Shown here in pieces: positions 7,588 through 17,463 of a stretch of 64,000 bases of DNA. The notes below the pieces were generated by a model, which saw nothing but the letters and a program-made list of their open reading frames with translations, searched no databases and had not been told where the DNA came from. The position numbers and the translations under genes were made by a program. The stretch's first letter is position 1; every line of letters begins with the position of its first letter. Source of the stretch: Aromatoleum anaerobium (GTDB lineage Bacteria > Pseudomonadota > Gammaproteobacteria > Burkholderiales > Rhodocyclaceae). The DNA is taken from positions 1 through 64,000 of the forward strand of contig NZ_WTVG02000034.1 of NCBI RefSeq assembly GCF_012910705.2, written 5' to 3'.

Positions 7588-7619
7588 TGCGCTAGCATCA
7601 TGATGCTTAATCATCACGC
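7582..7619 (+). promoter_or_regulatory. nested palindromic operator of the vapBC pair
   Basis: A perfect 14-bp palindrome, AGCATCATGATGCT (7594-7607), lies inside a larger inverted repeat with arms GCGTGATG (7582-7589) and CATCACGC (7612-7619). It ends 13 bases before the antitoxin ATG at 7633. Type II antitoxins usually bind such palindromes to autorepress. That it is the operator is inferred from symmetry and position. Confidence 0.65.
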
Positions 7620-7632
7620 TACGGAGATCAAC

Positions 7633-7878
7633 ATGCGCACTACGATCGACATCGAAAGCGACGTCCTTGCCGCCGCCAAGGAAATCGCACGTCAGCAACA
7701 CACCAGTGTCGGCAAAGTCATCTCCCAACTCGTTCGCCGAACCCTGATCGGTGCCGCTGCACCGCAAACCGTTGCCCGCCAGACACCCGCAGTCCCCGGC
7801 TTCGAACCCTTTCCGGCACGTGACGTCATCGTGACCAACGAGCTCATCGACCGTCTGCGCGACGCCGAGGGAATCTGA
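7633..7878 (+). CDS. ribbon-helix-helix VapB-type antitoxin
   Basis: This 81-residue protein begins MRTTIDIESDVLAAAKEIA, a ribbon-helix-helix DNA-binding start. An unstructured Pro-rich middle follows, then a C-terminal toxin-binding tail (FEPFPARDVIVTNELIDRLR). The stop overlaps the PIN toxin start by one base (TGATG), the usual coupling in vapBC operons. ATG 7633 follows ACGGAGATCAAC, with GGAG as ribosome site. It is probably autoregulated through the palindrome at 7582-7619. Confidence 0.85.
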   Translation: MRTTIDIESDVLAAAKEIARQQHTSVGKVISQLVRRTLIGAAAPQTVARQTPAVPGFEPFPARDVIVTNELIDRLRDAEGI

Positions 7879-8306
7879 TGCGTGCGCTGCTGGACGTGAA
7901 TGTCCTCATCGCGCTGCTCGACGGCAGCCACGTGCACCACGCACGCGCAAGCCGGTGGCTCGCACGTGAAATCGGGCATGGCTGGGCATCGTGTCCGCTG
8001 ACCCAAAACGGTTGCCTGCGCATCATGGCTCAACCTGCCTACCCGCAGGCTTTGCCACTGGGCGCCGTTGCAAGCCGTCTGGCCCAGGCCACCGCACACC
8101 CGGCGCACCAGTTCATCGCCGACGACTACAGTCTGCTCGATGGCGCACAGATCACCTGGCAAAACCTGCTCGGTCACCGGCAGATCACCGACACCTACCT
8201 GCTCGGCCTCGCGGTGCGGCACAACTGCCGCTTCGTCAGCTTCGATGCACGGATCAACCCCGCCACCGTGACCGGCGCCCAACCCAAACACTGGCGCACG
8301 CTTTGA
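7878..8306 (+). CDS. VapC-type PIN-domain ribonuclease toxin
   Basis: This 142-residue PIN-domain protein begins MRALLDVNVLIALLDGS, with the first catalytic Asp at position 6. Later acidic positions of the fold (ITDTYLLGLA and FVSFDARI) are present, consistent with a complete active site. VapC toxins cut tRNA or rRNA and are neutralised by the preceding antitoxin, whose stop codon overlaps this ATG. Length and layout are normal, and the module looks intact. Its RNA target cannot be predicted. Confidence 0.88.
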   Translation: MRALLDVNVLIALLDGSHVHHARASRWLAREIGHGWASCPLTQNGCLRIMAQPAYPQALPLGAVASRLAQATAHPAHQFIADDYSLLDGAQITWQNLLGHRQITDTYLLGLAVRHNCRFVSFDARINPATVTGAQPKHWRTL

Positions 8307-8611
8307 CGCAGCCCGCCCTCAGTACAAGCAGTACGGTACATAACCCTGCTCATGACACTACCTTAGATGCCTTACCGATAAGTACCCGCACTCTGCCGTG
8401 AAATATTTGCTTGCAAGGCATGTTTATGTTGATAACATCGCGCCCCATGCTTCGAAGAAGCCGCAGGGCCGCGCCCTCCGGGGACATCTCCGCCGATCCG
8501 AAACTTGTCGGCGCGGTGAGGGAGGGGAGCAGACCGCAAGCAAACAAGCCAAAAACGAGAAACGTCTGATTCCAGTCGCGTCCGCGACACAACACCCGCC
8601 CATCCAGAAAC
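8307..8611 (+). other. 305-bp leader region of the polysaccharide operon
   Basis: No gene is supported here. An AT-rich stretch near 8398-8440 stands out from the surrounding GC-rich DNA and is the likeliest promoter area for tviB, though no good -35/-10 pair can be named. The last ~45 bases before ATG 8612 are the sequence that recurs at 865-916. Confidence 0.4.
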
Positions 8612-9889
<1,278 letters not shown>

Positions 9890-9970
9890 TGCCCGGACCG
9901 CCTGGGAAACCTGCAATCCACTGAACTACGCCTCCCGGCTTGATTGTCCTCGAACGATTACACAAGTAAA

Positions 9971-10196
9971 ATGCCCAGCGTAAAACACACGCCTGAATTC
10001 GACGGCTGGCTCAACAGCTTACGGGACCGCCCCACGCGCTTCCGGTTGCTGCGCCGGCTCGAAAAGGCGCAGCGCGGACTGTTGGGCGACGTTGCTCCAG
10101 TTGGCGAAGGTGTTTTCGAGATGCGCGAGTTTTTTGGCCCCGGCTGGCGCATGTATTACATCCAGCGCGGCGAAGTGCTGATCGATGGACGGATAA
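9971..10196 (+). pseudogene. RelE/HigB-type toxin with internal deletion and frameshift
   Basis: From ATG 9971 the sequence encodes a HigB/RelE-like toxin: VKHTPEFDGWLNSLRDR, then FEMREFFGPGWRMYYIQRGE. After GEVLI the expected C-terminal ~20-25 residues are missing. The frame then changes, and the native-looking end SMDG with stop TAA at 10194 lies in another frame. The toxin is probably inactive. Left in its original frame it runs on to 10852 with meaningless sequence. The antitoxin gene begins 3 bases after the TAA. Confidence 0.75.
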
Positions 10197-10199
10197 GCC

Positions 10200-10604
10200 A
10201 TGAGCAAACCAGTGAAAATCAGCGACCTGCCCGAGTTCGACATGGCAGAGCACCTGAAGACCGATGCCGATGTTGCGGAATACCTGCGCCAGGTACTCGA
10301 AGACGGCGAGCCCGGCGAACTGGCCGCCGCGTTGGGGTATATCGCCAAAGCCCGCGGCATGAGCGAAATTGCCAAGGCCACCGGCATCAAACGCGAAGCC
10401 CTTTACAAAGCGCTGCGCCCGAATGCCCAGCCGCGCCTCGAAACCGTCCAGCGCGTATGCAAAGCCTTGGGCGTCAAACTGACCGTGACGGCAGCGGCTT
10501 CAACCGCATCCGCCAAGCGCTGCGTGACTACCCCGAAGTCCGCTTCAGCGTCGAAGAAAAATTCGGCGGCGTCATGGCCACGTTCGTGCGGCAGGGCGGA
10601 GTAA
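10200..10604 (+). CDS. HigA-like addiction-module antidote with foreign C-terminal tail
   Basis: Residues 1 to ~97 form a complete antidote protein: an N-terminal ISDLPEFDMAEHL toxin-binding part, and a helix-turn-helix in ALGYIAKARGMSEIAKATGI followed by LYKALRPNAQPRLETVQRVC. After LGVKLTV the natural stop is gone and the frame reads antisense-like sequence from an inserted fragment of another gene until 10604. It may still repress its promoter. Its toxin partner upstream is broken, so this is probably a decaying pair inside the tviB-ugd operon. Confidence 0.78.
   Translation: MSKPVKISDLPEFDMAEHLKTDADVAEYLRQVLEDGEPGELAAALGYIAKARGMSEIAKATGIKREALYKALRPNAQPRLETVQRVCKALGVKLTVTAAASTASAKRCVTTPKSASASKKNSAASWPRSCGRAE
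10490..10602 (+). pseudogene. fragment of an AlbA_2/RecG-like ATP-binding regulator
   Basis: Read in a frame different from the antitoxin, this stretch gives GSGFNRIRQALRDYPEV and then EEKFGGVMATFVRQGG. That pattern matches the C-terminal 'GTG..RI..A' region of putative transcriptional regulators with an AlbA/Schlafen-type domain. It has no start and is only ~37 codons long. It overlaps and replaces the antitoxin's 3' end. Assignment rests on motif recognition only. Bases 10605-10715 hold the leader of ugd. Confidence 0.5.
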
Positions 10605-10715
10605 GTGGCGGCCTCCACGACCCCAATGACTTGCTTGTTCTCATCCAGTCGCGCCCTGGGTTGAAAATCAAAAGCGGGGACAGAACCCAATTACCCGCCT
10701 CACGCCTCACTCCAT

Positions 10716-11882
10716 ATGAAAATCGCCATCGCCGGTACCGGCTACGTCGGCCTGTCCAACGCCGTCCTCCTCGCCCAGCACAACGAAGTGGTGGCGCTCG
10801 ACATTGTCCCGACCAAGGTCCAGATGCTCAACGACCGGTTGTCGCCCATTGAAGACGCCGAGATCGAGCAATACCTCAATGAGAAAAAACTCGACCTCAA
10901 GGCCACCCTCGACAAGCGGCAAGCCTACGCCGGCGCCGATTTCGTTGTCATCGCCACCCCCACCGACTACGATCCCGCCACCAACTACTTCAACACCCGC
11001 AGCGTCGAAGCGGTGATCGAGGACGTGCTCGTCATCAACCCGGATGCGGTGATGGTGATCAAATCCACCGTACCGGTCGGCTACACCCGCAGCGTGTGCG
11101 AGAAGTACAACACCCGGAACATCCTCTTCTCGCCGGAATTCCTGCGCGAAGGCAACGCGCTGTACGACAACCTGCACCCTTCGCGCATCGTCGTCGGCGA
11201 GCGCTCCGAGCGCGCCAAAGCGTTCGCCAACCTGCTGCAACAGGGTGCCATCAAGCGGGATATTCCCACACTGTTCACCGACAGTACCGAGGCTGAAGCG
11301 ATCAAGTTGTTCGCCAACACCTACCTCGCCATGCGCGTGGCTTACTTCAACGAGCTGGACACCTATGCCGCCACCCACGGCCTCGACACCCGTCAGATCA
11401 TCGATGGCGTGTGCCTGGACCCGCGCATCGGCAACCACTACAACAACCCCAGCTTTGGTTATGGTGGTTATTGCCTGCCCAAAGACACCAAACAGCTGCT
11501 GGCCAACTATCGGGATGTGCCGCAAAACCTCATCCATGCCATCGTCGAGGCCAACACCACGCGCAAGGACTTTATTGCCGACGAGCTTATCCGCCGCAAA
11601 CCAAAGGTCGTCGGCATCTACCGCCTGATCATGAAAGTCGGCTCGGACAACTTCCGAGCCTCCAGCATCCAGGGGATCATGAAGCGGATCAAGGCCAAGG
11701 GCGTCGACGTCATCGTCTACGAGCCAGCGCTGAAGGAAGCTGAATTCTTCCGATCCCGTGTCGTGAACGATCTGGCCGCCTTCAAACAGCAAGCCGACGT
11801 GATCGTCGCTAACCGCATGGCCCCGGTCCTCTCCGATGTCGAAACCAAGGTATTCACCCGCGATTTGTTTGGGCAAGACTAG
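10716..11882 (+). CDS. ugd: UDP-glucose 6-dehydrogenase
   Basis: This 388-residue enzyme makes UDP-glucuronate from UDP-glucose with NAD+. NAD binding is by GTGYVGLS at 7-14, substrate contacts lie in SPEFLREG (139-146), and the catalytic Cys is C253 in [12 protein letters not shown]. It belongs to the shorter Ugd group found in O-antigen and capsule loci (about 388 residues) and differs from the TviB type at 8612. It precedes wzx by 2 bases, which suggests one transcript. Confidence 0.93.
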   Translation: MKIAIAGTGYVGLSNAVLLAQHNEVVALDIVPTKVQMLNDRLSPIEDAEIEQYLNEKKLDLKATLDKRQAYAGADFVVIATPTDYDPATNYFNTRSVEAVIEDVLVINPDAVMVIKSTVPVGYTRSVCEKYNTRNILFSPEFLREGNALYDNLHPSRIVVGERSERAKAFANLLQQGAIKRDIPTLFTDSTEAEAIKLFANTYLAMRVAYFNELDTYAATHGLDTRQIIDGVCLDPRIGNHYNNPSFGYGGYCLPKDTKQLLANYRDVPQNLIHAIVEANTTRKDFIADELIRRKPKVVGIYRLIMKVGSDNFRASSIQGIMKRIKAKGVDVIVYEPALKEAEFFRSRVVNDLAAFKQQADVIVANRMAPVLSDVETKVFTRDLFGQD

Positions 11883-11884
11883 GA

Positions 11885-13264
11885 ATGAGTAAGCCCCCCT
11901 TTTGGCTTCGATGCCTGCCTGCAGTCCTGCGCACCAAGATCGAACATCGCCCCAATCTGCTGAAAATCCTCGGCAATACCGGCTGGCTGTTTTTCGACAA
12001 GGTCCTGCGCATGGGCATGGGCCTGTTTGTGGGGGTGTGGGTCGCACGCTATCTCGGGCCGGAGCAGTTCGGCCTTTTCAACTACGCAACGGCCATTGTC
12101 GCGCTCTTCACCGCCGTGGCCACGCTGGGCCTCAACAATATCGTGGTGCGCGATCTGGTCAAAAATCCGGAAGACGCCAGCGCCACGCTAGGTACGGCTT
12201 TTCTGCTGCAACTGATCGGCGGCTGGCTCGCATTCATCTCGGCCGTCATCGCCGTTACCTTCATGCGCCCAGACGACACAACGGCAAGGGTCATCGTGGC
12301 GATATTCGGCTTCGCCATGGTGTTCAAGGCGACGGATGTGGTCAGGTACTGGTTCGAGTCGAAAGTACAGTCGAAATACATCGTCTGGGTAGAGAACGCC
12401 GCATTTCTGGTTTTTGCCGCCATCAAGGTGGCGCTCATTCTTGGTGCAGCGCCGCTGGTTGCCTTTGTGTGGATCGTGCTGGCAGAAGCGGCCCTGGTTG
12501 CGCTTTTACTTTTAGCCATATACGTGCATCTGGGCAACAAACTTGGCGCGTGGCGATACCAATATGCACGAGCTAAATCGCTTCTGCGCGACAGCTGGCC
12601 GCTGATTCTTTCCGGCCTTGCGGCAATGCTCTACATGCGCATCGACCAAGTCATGCTGGGGCAGATGTTAGGTAACCAAGCTGTTGGCGTCTACTCTGCT
12701 GCGGCCCGCATAAGCGAAATTTGGTACTTTGTCCCTGTCGCGATTGTGAGCTCTATATTTCCAGGGATCGTCAAATTGAAAGCGCAAAATAACGATTTAT
12801 ATCTCTCAAGACTACAAAAACTATATGACTCGCTGATTGCCATTTCAGTATTCGTTGCGCTTGCAACAACAGCCTCATCACATCTGATTGTAGGACTATT
12901 GTATGGGGCACATTATTCAGATGCCGCGACAATTCTATCTATTCAAATATGGGCTGGCATCTTTGTAACAATGGGCATCTCCAGAGGACCTTGGATAATA
13001 ACAGAGGGACTACAAAAATATACCTATCGCTATATCGGTTTAGCCATGCTCGTAAACATTGTATGCAACTCGTTCCTGATACCTGCATTCGGTGCAGTTG
13101 GTGCAGCCGTTAGCTCGATTGCCGCTCAGGCAACAACCGCCCTGTTAGCTCCAGCTTTGTTTGCGCCAACAAGAGTGTCAGTAATAATGCTGCTGAGATC
13201 TGCAAATCCTATAAGATGGTTTGTTGTGCTGAGAGAGCTCCTATTAGCGCGGAGCTCAATTTAG
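11885..13264 (+). CDS. wzx: Wzx-type polysaccharide repeat-unit flippase
   Basis: This 459-residue membrane protein has about 12-14 hydrophobic segments typical of the MATE/MOP-fold flippases that turn undecaprenyl-linked repeat units to the periplasmic face. Typical features are LFFDKVLRMGMGLFVGVWVA near the start, GPEQFGLFNYA, and SGLAAMLYMRIDQVMLGQML in the middle. It follows ugd by 2 bases. Base composition changes within the gene: the first ~750 bases are GC-rich like ugd and the rest becomes AT-rich, suggesting a recombination point inside wzx or a chimeric gene. Confidence 0.9.
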   Translation: MSKPPFWLRCLPAVLRTKIEHRPNLLKILGNTGWLFFDKVLRMGMGLFVGVWVARYLGPEQFGLFNYATAIVALFTAVATLGLNNIVVRDLVKNPEDASATLGTAFLLQLIGGWLAFISAVIAVTFMRPDDTTARVIVAIFGFAMVFKATDVVRYWFESKVQSKYIVWVENAAFLVFAAIKVALILGAAPLVAFVWIVLAEAALVALLLLAIYVHLGNKLGAWRYQYARAKSLLRDSWPLILSGLAAMLYMRIDQVMLGQMLGNQAVGVYSAAARISEIWYFVPVAIVSSIFPGIVKLKAQNNDLYLSRLQKLYDSLIAISVFVALATTASSHLIVGLLYGAHYSDAATILSIQIWAGIFVTMGISRGPWIITEGLQKYTYRYIGLAMLVNIVCNSFLIPAFGAVGAAVSSIAAQATTALLAPALFAPTRVSVIMLLRSANPIRWFVVLRELLLARSSI

Positions 13265-13282
13265 TGAGAATAATATTTCCGC

Positions 13283-13462
13283 ATGGGCAAACTCCTTGGG
13301 AAGCGGCGAACGCCCCGACGAAAGAAAGCGTCCGAGATTGTCGCAATTCCGGGTAGCACACGTACTGTTTCGCTCATGCCATCAAGTGAAGCTTTTAGCA
13401 AGCTAACCGATTACTGCGCCCGAGAGCGCAGGCTGACCGATATTCAGGAATACAGAAAATGA
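13283..13462 (+). CDS. possible 59-residue small protein
   Basis: An open frame from ATG 13283 to TGA 13460 encodes a basic 59-residue peptide (MGKLLGKRRTPRRKKASEI at its start, RERRLTDIQEYRK at its end). Its stop overlaps the next gene's ATG as ATGA, the classic coupling arrangement. This and the absence of any other content in the gap make it worth listing. No clear ribosome site or family is recognisable, and it could be chance. Confidence 0.35.
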   Translation: MGKLLGKRRTPRRKKASEIVAIPGSTRTVSLMPSSEAFSKLTDYCARERRLTDIQEYRK

Positions 13463-15216
13463 TTCAGGCATTTCTCGCAGCTAAACACCTAGATCCGGCG
13501 CTCTTGAAAAAATCAGTGAATCATCTGTCCATTATTGCAAAGAGGTACGGAAAGCATTTATCAATAACGCGAGTAAATGAATTCGATCTTGCTCTCGTAT
13601 CAGACGATCCAGAACCCAATTGCGACTTAACGTCTGATGGTCAACTTGAGTTTTTTCTCGGCAAATTGCATAACAATTCAGAAAAATGGGACAGATTTCT
13701 CCGTGCAAGAGTTTCACGTTCTGGCATAGAATTCGAAAATGATTATGCAGGATCCATACCTGTATTTTTTTCCACGCGAAACGGCTTTATTGCATCAAAT
13801 ATCGAACCGTGTACTTTTCTTGCTTCAGGCTCTTCGCTCGATGACTTGAGTCCGGAAAACATTTATGGGTTCATGCGATACTCTCATTTCATTTGGAATG
13901 AGACGGCGTGGAAACACATATTTCAACTACTCCCAGATTCTCGATATAAATTTTCCACTGGCGGCGAATTAACTTCAACTGAGAATCTTGAAAGCATAAG
14001 AACGTCAAGCGTAAGGGCATCGCATTCGGACAAGATGGTGGCGAACGAATTATTTGAGTTAAATCGCCATCTAGTTACCCGGTCACTAGCCCACGCGACG
14101 CAGATCGTGTTGCCATTAAGCAGTGGTTACGATTCGCGAATGATATTTGCCGTTCTTGCTTCGGACAAGGCCCTTGCCAGCAAAACACGCTGTTTCACTT
14201 ATGGCTCCGCTGGTTCAATTGAGGTCGAATCTGCAAAGCGTTTAGCCAAGCAGGGCAATATTGAATGGCGCCACATTGACCTTCCGTGCAAATTTTTAAC
14301 TAAAAATTATCTGAAAGATATATGTGATATATTTGGTTCGTCTGTCCACATGCACGGAATGTATCAAGTGGAGTTTGTGCATGAAATACAAAAAAAATTC
14401 GGCATAGCTGTTGACTCCCTATTTACATCGGGATTCATGACAGGGGTTCCGGCCGGGCAACATAGTGGTTTATTGAATATTGCAAATCCTGACGACGGCC
14501 TTTCAGAGGCAATGGGGAGGTTTAGTCAGAGCAAATTTTGGAACCGCGATGAGCTAAAAAAACTCCCGCTGTTCGGAGGTCGAGATTACGAAGACGAGGC
14601 GGAGAATAAATTCCGTTTAGCATTTGAACGGATGCCCGGCGATATTCATCATAAGGCAATAATTTTTGACGTTTGGACACGACAACGTAATTTTATTAGC
14701 TACTATCCACGAACAATTGAGTGGTTCTATCCCGTAGCCAGTCCGCACTTGTGTTCAGAATACGCAAATTTCTTTCTTTCGTTGAATGAAAAACATCTGC
14801 GTGACAGAAGAGCTGTGGAGCTGATGTTCAAACAACACTACCCAGGGTTCGGTAGTATTGCGTCAAACAGCAAAGGGATTTCTTCAATCGGAAGCCCGGT
14901 CGAAAGTTTTATGTTGCTTAGTGCACGGATACTCAATCGACTGGGTATGGGCTGCATTCTACCAAAGCAGTATCAACTCGCGCCGTTTGAGTTCAACCTT
15001 AGGGCGGTTTCTAATTGCGGAACAGACTCATTTTATCCCATGTGGAATAATAATGAGAGCGTAAGAGAATTTCTAGATCTCTTTGGCGGAACTGATTTCT
15101 TACGTGACCTGTACGAACGCACGACTGGTGGGAGTCTGCCAGCTTATGCGAAAACTTTAACCGTACAAGCAATTTCTAGCGATATAGAACGGCTGCGTAA
15201 AAATCCAGATGCCTAA
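13459..15216 (+). CDS. asparagine-synthetase-like ATP pyrophosphatase-domain protein
   Basis: This 585-residue protein has the C-terminal synthetase (AsnB-like) domain. The PP-loop reads LPLSSGYDSR (SSGYDS at 221-226; consensus SGGxDS), followed by RCFTYGSAGSIEVESAK. The N-terminal Cys needed for a glutamine-amidotransferase domain is absent, so it cannot draw ammonia from glutamine in the normal way. Residues 1-200 resemble the general fold only. Such genes in polysaccharide loci may amidate uronic acids, which TviB and Ugd could supply; this role is inferred. The DNA is AT-rich. Confidence 0.7.
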   Translation: MIQAFLAAKHLDPALLKKSVNHLSIIAKRYGKHLSITRVNEFDLALVSDDPEPNCDLTSDGQLEFFLGKLHNNSEKWDRFLRARVSRSGIEFENDYAGSIPVFFSTRNGFIASNIEPCTFLASGSSLDDLSPENIYGFMRYSHFIWNETAWKHIFQLLPDSRYKFSTGGELTSTENLESIRTSSVRASHSDKMVANELFELNRHLVTRSLAHATQIVLPLSSGYDSRMIFAVLASDKALASKTRCFTYGSAGSIEVESAKRLAKQGNIEWRHIDLPCKFLTKNYLKDICDIFGSSVHMHGMYQVEFVHEIQKKFGIAVDSLFTSGFMTGVPAGQHSGLLNIANPDDGLSEAMGRFSQSKFWNRDELKKLPLFGGRDYEDEAENKFRLAFERMPGDIHHKAIIFDVWTRQRNFISYYPRTIEWFYPVASPHLCSEYANFFLSLNEKHLRDRRAVELMFKQHYPGFGSIASNSKGISSIGSPVESFMLLSARILNRLGMGCILPKQYQLAPFEFNLRAVSNCGTDSFYPMWNNNESVREFLDLFGGTDFLRDLYERTTGGSLPAYAKTLTVQAISSDIERLRKNPDA

Positions 15217-16138
15217 TAATCATTCTCTCGATTTAGCCCCTATCGTTCTCTTCGTTTTCGTTCGGGCGGATCATGCAAAAAAAACCCTCGAAGCACTTGC
15301 AGGAAATGATCTGGCTGCAGAAAGCGATCTGATTGTCTATTCGGATGGTGCCCGTAATGATAAGGAAGAAACCGCCGTCAATGAAGTGCGCGCGTTGGTC
15401 AAATCTGCAAGAGGCTTTCGCAGTGTCCTGATAGTTGAGCGCCAGACCAATTATGGGTTGGCGCGAAATATCATCGAAGGCGTCACCGATGTTTGTAACC
15501 GCTACGGCCGGGTGATTGTGCTTGAGGATGACCTTGTCACCAGTCCGACCTTTCTGTCCTTCATGAATGCCGCTCTGGACAGACATAAGGCAGACAAGCA
15601 GGTATGGCATATCAGCGGCTGGAATTACCCAGTTGATCCTGCAGGGCTCGGCGATGCGTTTTTCCTGCGCGTGATGAACTGCTGGGGTTGGGCGACATGG
15701 GGGGACCGTTGGAAACATTTCGAAAAAAATACTGACAAGTTGATCGCGGAGTTCGACCGGAAAATGATCCGAAAATTCGATCTTGAGGATTCAGGCGTTT
15801 TCTGGAGCCAGATCTTGCTGAATCAGCAGGGACGAATCAATACCTGGGCGATTTATTGGTATGCCACAATCTTCAAAAATGGCGGCCTTTGTCTCAATCC
15901 TGCAATCAGTTATGTCGACAACATTGGTCATGACGGTTCCGGCACGCACGGCAGCAAGGCAGCTCAAGTTTACTCCACGGGGTTAAATAAAAATTCTTAC
16001 CCGCATTTCTCCGGGCACATTATTGAAAATTCGGTCGCAATTCAGCAAATCATACAGTTTTACGAAAATATTAAACCAACTCTGGCTCAACGGATTCGGT
16101 CAAAAATATTTTCGATACTACGGCGCATGGGGCTGTGA
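15209..16138 (+). CDS. GT-A-fold glycosyltransferase (GT2/GNT-I-like)
   Basis: This 309-residue protein opens IVLFVFVRADHAKKTLEAL, then LIVYSDGARN, and has VLEDDLVTSP with the acidic metal/nucleotide site at 106-108. NCWGWATWGDRW is characteristic of this bacterial sugar-transferase group. It probably adds one sugar to the growing lipid-linked unit on the cytoplasmic face. It overlaps the previous gene by 8 bases and the next begins in its stop codon, so the genes form one tightly packed operon. The sugar donor is unknown. Confidence 0.8.
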   Translation: MPNNHSLDLAPIVLFVFVRADHAKKTLEALAGNDLAAESDLIVYSDGARNDKEETAVNEVRALVKSARGFRSVLIVERQTNYGLARNIIEGVTDVCNRYGRVIVLEDDLVTSPTFLSFMNAALDRHKADKQVWHISGWNYPVDPAGLGDAFFLRVMNCWGWATWGDRWKHFEKNTDKLIAEFDRKMIRKFDLEDSGVFWSQILLNQQGRINTWAIYWYATIFKNGGLCLNPAISYVDNIGHDGSGTHGSKAAQVYSTGLNKNSYPHFSGHIIENSVAIQQIIQFYENIKPTLAQRIRSKIFSILRRMGL

Positions 16139-17391
16139 TGAGAGTTCTCTGGGTCGTCAATACTATCTTCCCAGATGCGGCAATCCATCTGGGCATGGAA
16201 CCACCTGTATATGGGGGCTGGATGTATGGACTGGCCTCCGATCTGGCAGCATCGGACGATGTCCAATTGTCTGTGGCCACGATCTATGCAGGCAAAGAAC
16301 TACAGTCATTCTCATTGTATGGCATACACTATTGCCTCATTCCCAAAAAGCGCGGGTCCGGGAGGCTAAAGGATAGCTGGCGAGAAATCATCGCCCATTT
16401 TGCGCCCGATCTTGTCCATATCCACGGTACGGAATTTGGCCATGGCATGGCCCTAATGAATGCTTGCCCTGACCTAAAGTATGTGGTTTCGATACAAGGT
16501 TTGGTATCGGTTTATCACCGCTATTTCATGGCAGGAATGACCTCATGGGATGTGCTGCGCAATATCACGTTTCGTGACGTCGTCCGCCGGAGCACACTAT
16601 TCCATGCCAGACACGATTTCTATAAACGCGGCCTAGTCGAGCAGGAATACATCCGGCGGGCAACAGCCGTAATAGGTCGTACCGATTGGGATCGCGCGCA
16701 TACGCGTGCCATTAACCCAAAAGTCCGCTATCACTTTTGCAACGAATCACTACGTGACGAATTCTACACCGGTGAAAAATGGTCTTTGGATAATTGTCGC
16801 CGTCACTCGATTTTCCTGAGCCAAGCAGGCTATCCGATCAAAGGACTACACCAAGTACTCAAAGCGGTTGCGCTGCTGAAGGAGGACTATCCAGATATTT
16901 TGGTTGAGGTTGCAGGTCAAGACATCACCAAGGCCATGACGTTGATGGACCGTTTCAAGCGTACTGGATATGGTAGTTATATCAGTTCGGTGATCAAGCA
17001 TTATGGGCTAACGAATCATGTGAAATTCCTTGGCCCCTTGCATTCAGAAGCCATCAAAGCGGCATACTTACGGGCGCATGTGTTTATTAGCCCATCAAGC
17101 ATTGAAAATAGCTCGAATTCGATAGGTGAGGCTCAAATTTTAGGGACACCGGTAATTGCCTCGTACGTTGGCGGAGTGATGGCGATATTAAAAAATTATC
17201 ATTTCGCCAAAACTTACGAGTTCCTTTCCTACGAAGTTCTCGCCTCTTATATCTCGAGCATATTTGAATCTACTGATTGCAGATTATTGGCTATGGATGC
17301 CCAAAATGCACAAGAAAGACACGATAGAAAAATTAACTGCACGCGCCAAATAGAAATTTATAGCAAAATTATAAAAGGCAAACTTAAGTAG
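16138..17391 (+). CDS. GT4-family glycosyltransferase
   Basis: This 417-residue GT-B protein carries the N-terminal start MRVLWVVNTIFPDAAIHLG. HFAPDLVHIHGTEFGHGMAL lies in the acceptor domain, and the donor-binding end has SPSSIENSSNSIGEAQILG, where the GT4 E(x7)E pattern is recognisable. ATG 16138 overlaps the previous stop (TGATG). Its role should be addition of one sugar to the repeat unit; specificity is not predictable. It is AT-richer than the flanking parts of the window. Confidence 0.85.
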   Translation: MRVLWVVNTIFPDAAIHLGMEPPVYGGWMYGLASDLAASDDVQLSVATIYAGKELQSFSLYGIHYCLIPKKRGSGRLKDSWREIIAHFAPDLVHIHGTEFGHGMALMNACPDLKYVVSIQGLVSVYHRYFMAGMTSWDVLRNITFRDVVRRSTLFHARHDFYKRGLVEQEYIRRATAVIGRTDWDRAHTRAINPKVRYHFCNESLRDEFYTGEKWSLDNCRRHSIFLSQAGYPIKGLHQVLKAVALLKEDYPDILVEVAGQDITKAMTLMDRFKRTGYGSYISSVIKHYGLTNHVKFLGPLHSEAIKAAYLRAHVFISPSSIENSSNSIGEAQILGTPVIASYVGGVMAILKNYHFAKTYEFLSYEVLASYISSIFESTDCRLLAMDAQNAQERHDRKINCTRQIEIYSKIIKGKLK

Positions 17392-17463
17392 TAAGGGTGT
17401 CCTCGTGCAGGCGGAGCAGGGCGATTCAAACCGTATGCTGCATCGGTCGAGAAGGAGTTGATA

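Noticed and set aside
9971-10852. A 294-residue protein starting as a HigB toxin
   Set aside because: Only the first ~73 residues are toxin-like; the rest reads the antitoxin and ugd regions in the wrong frame.
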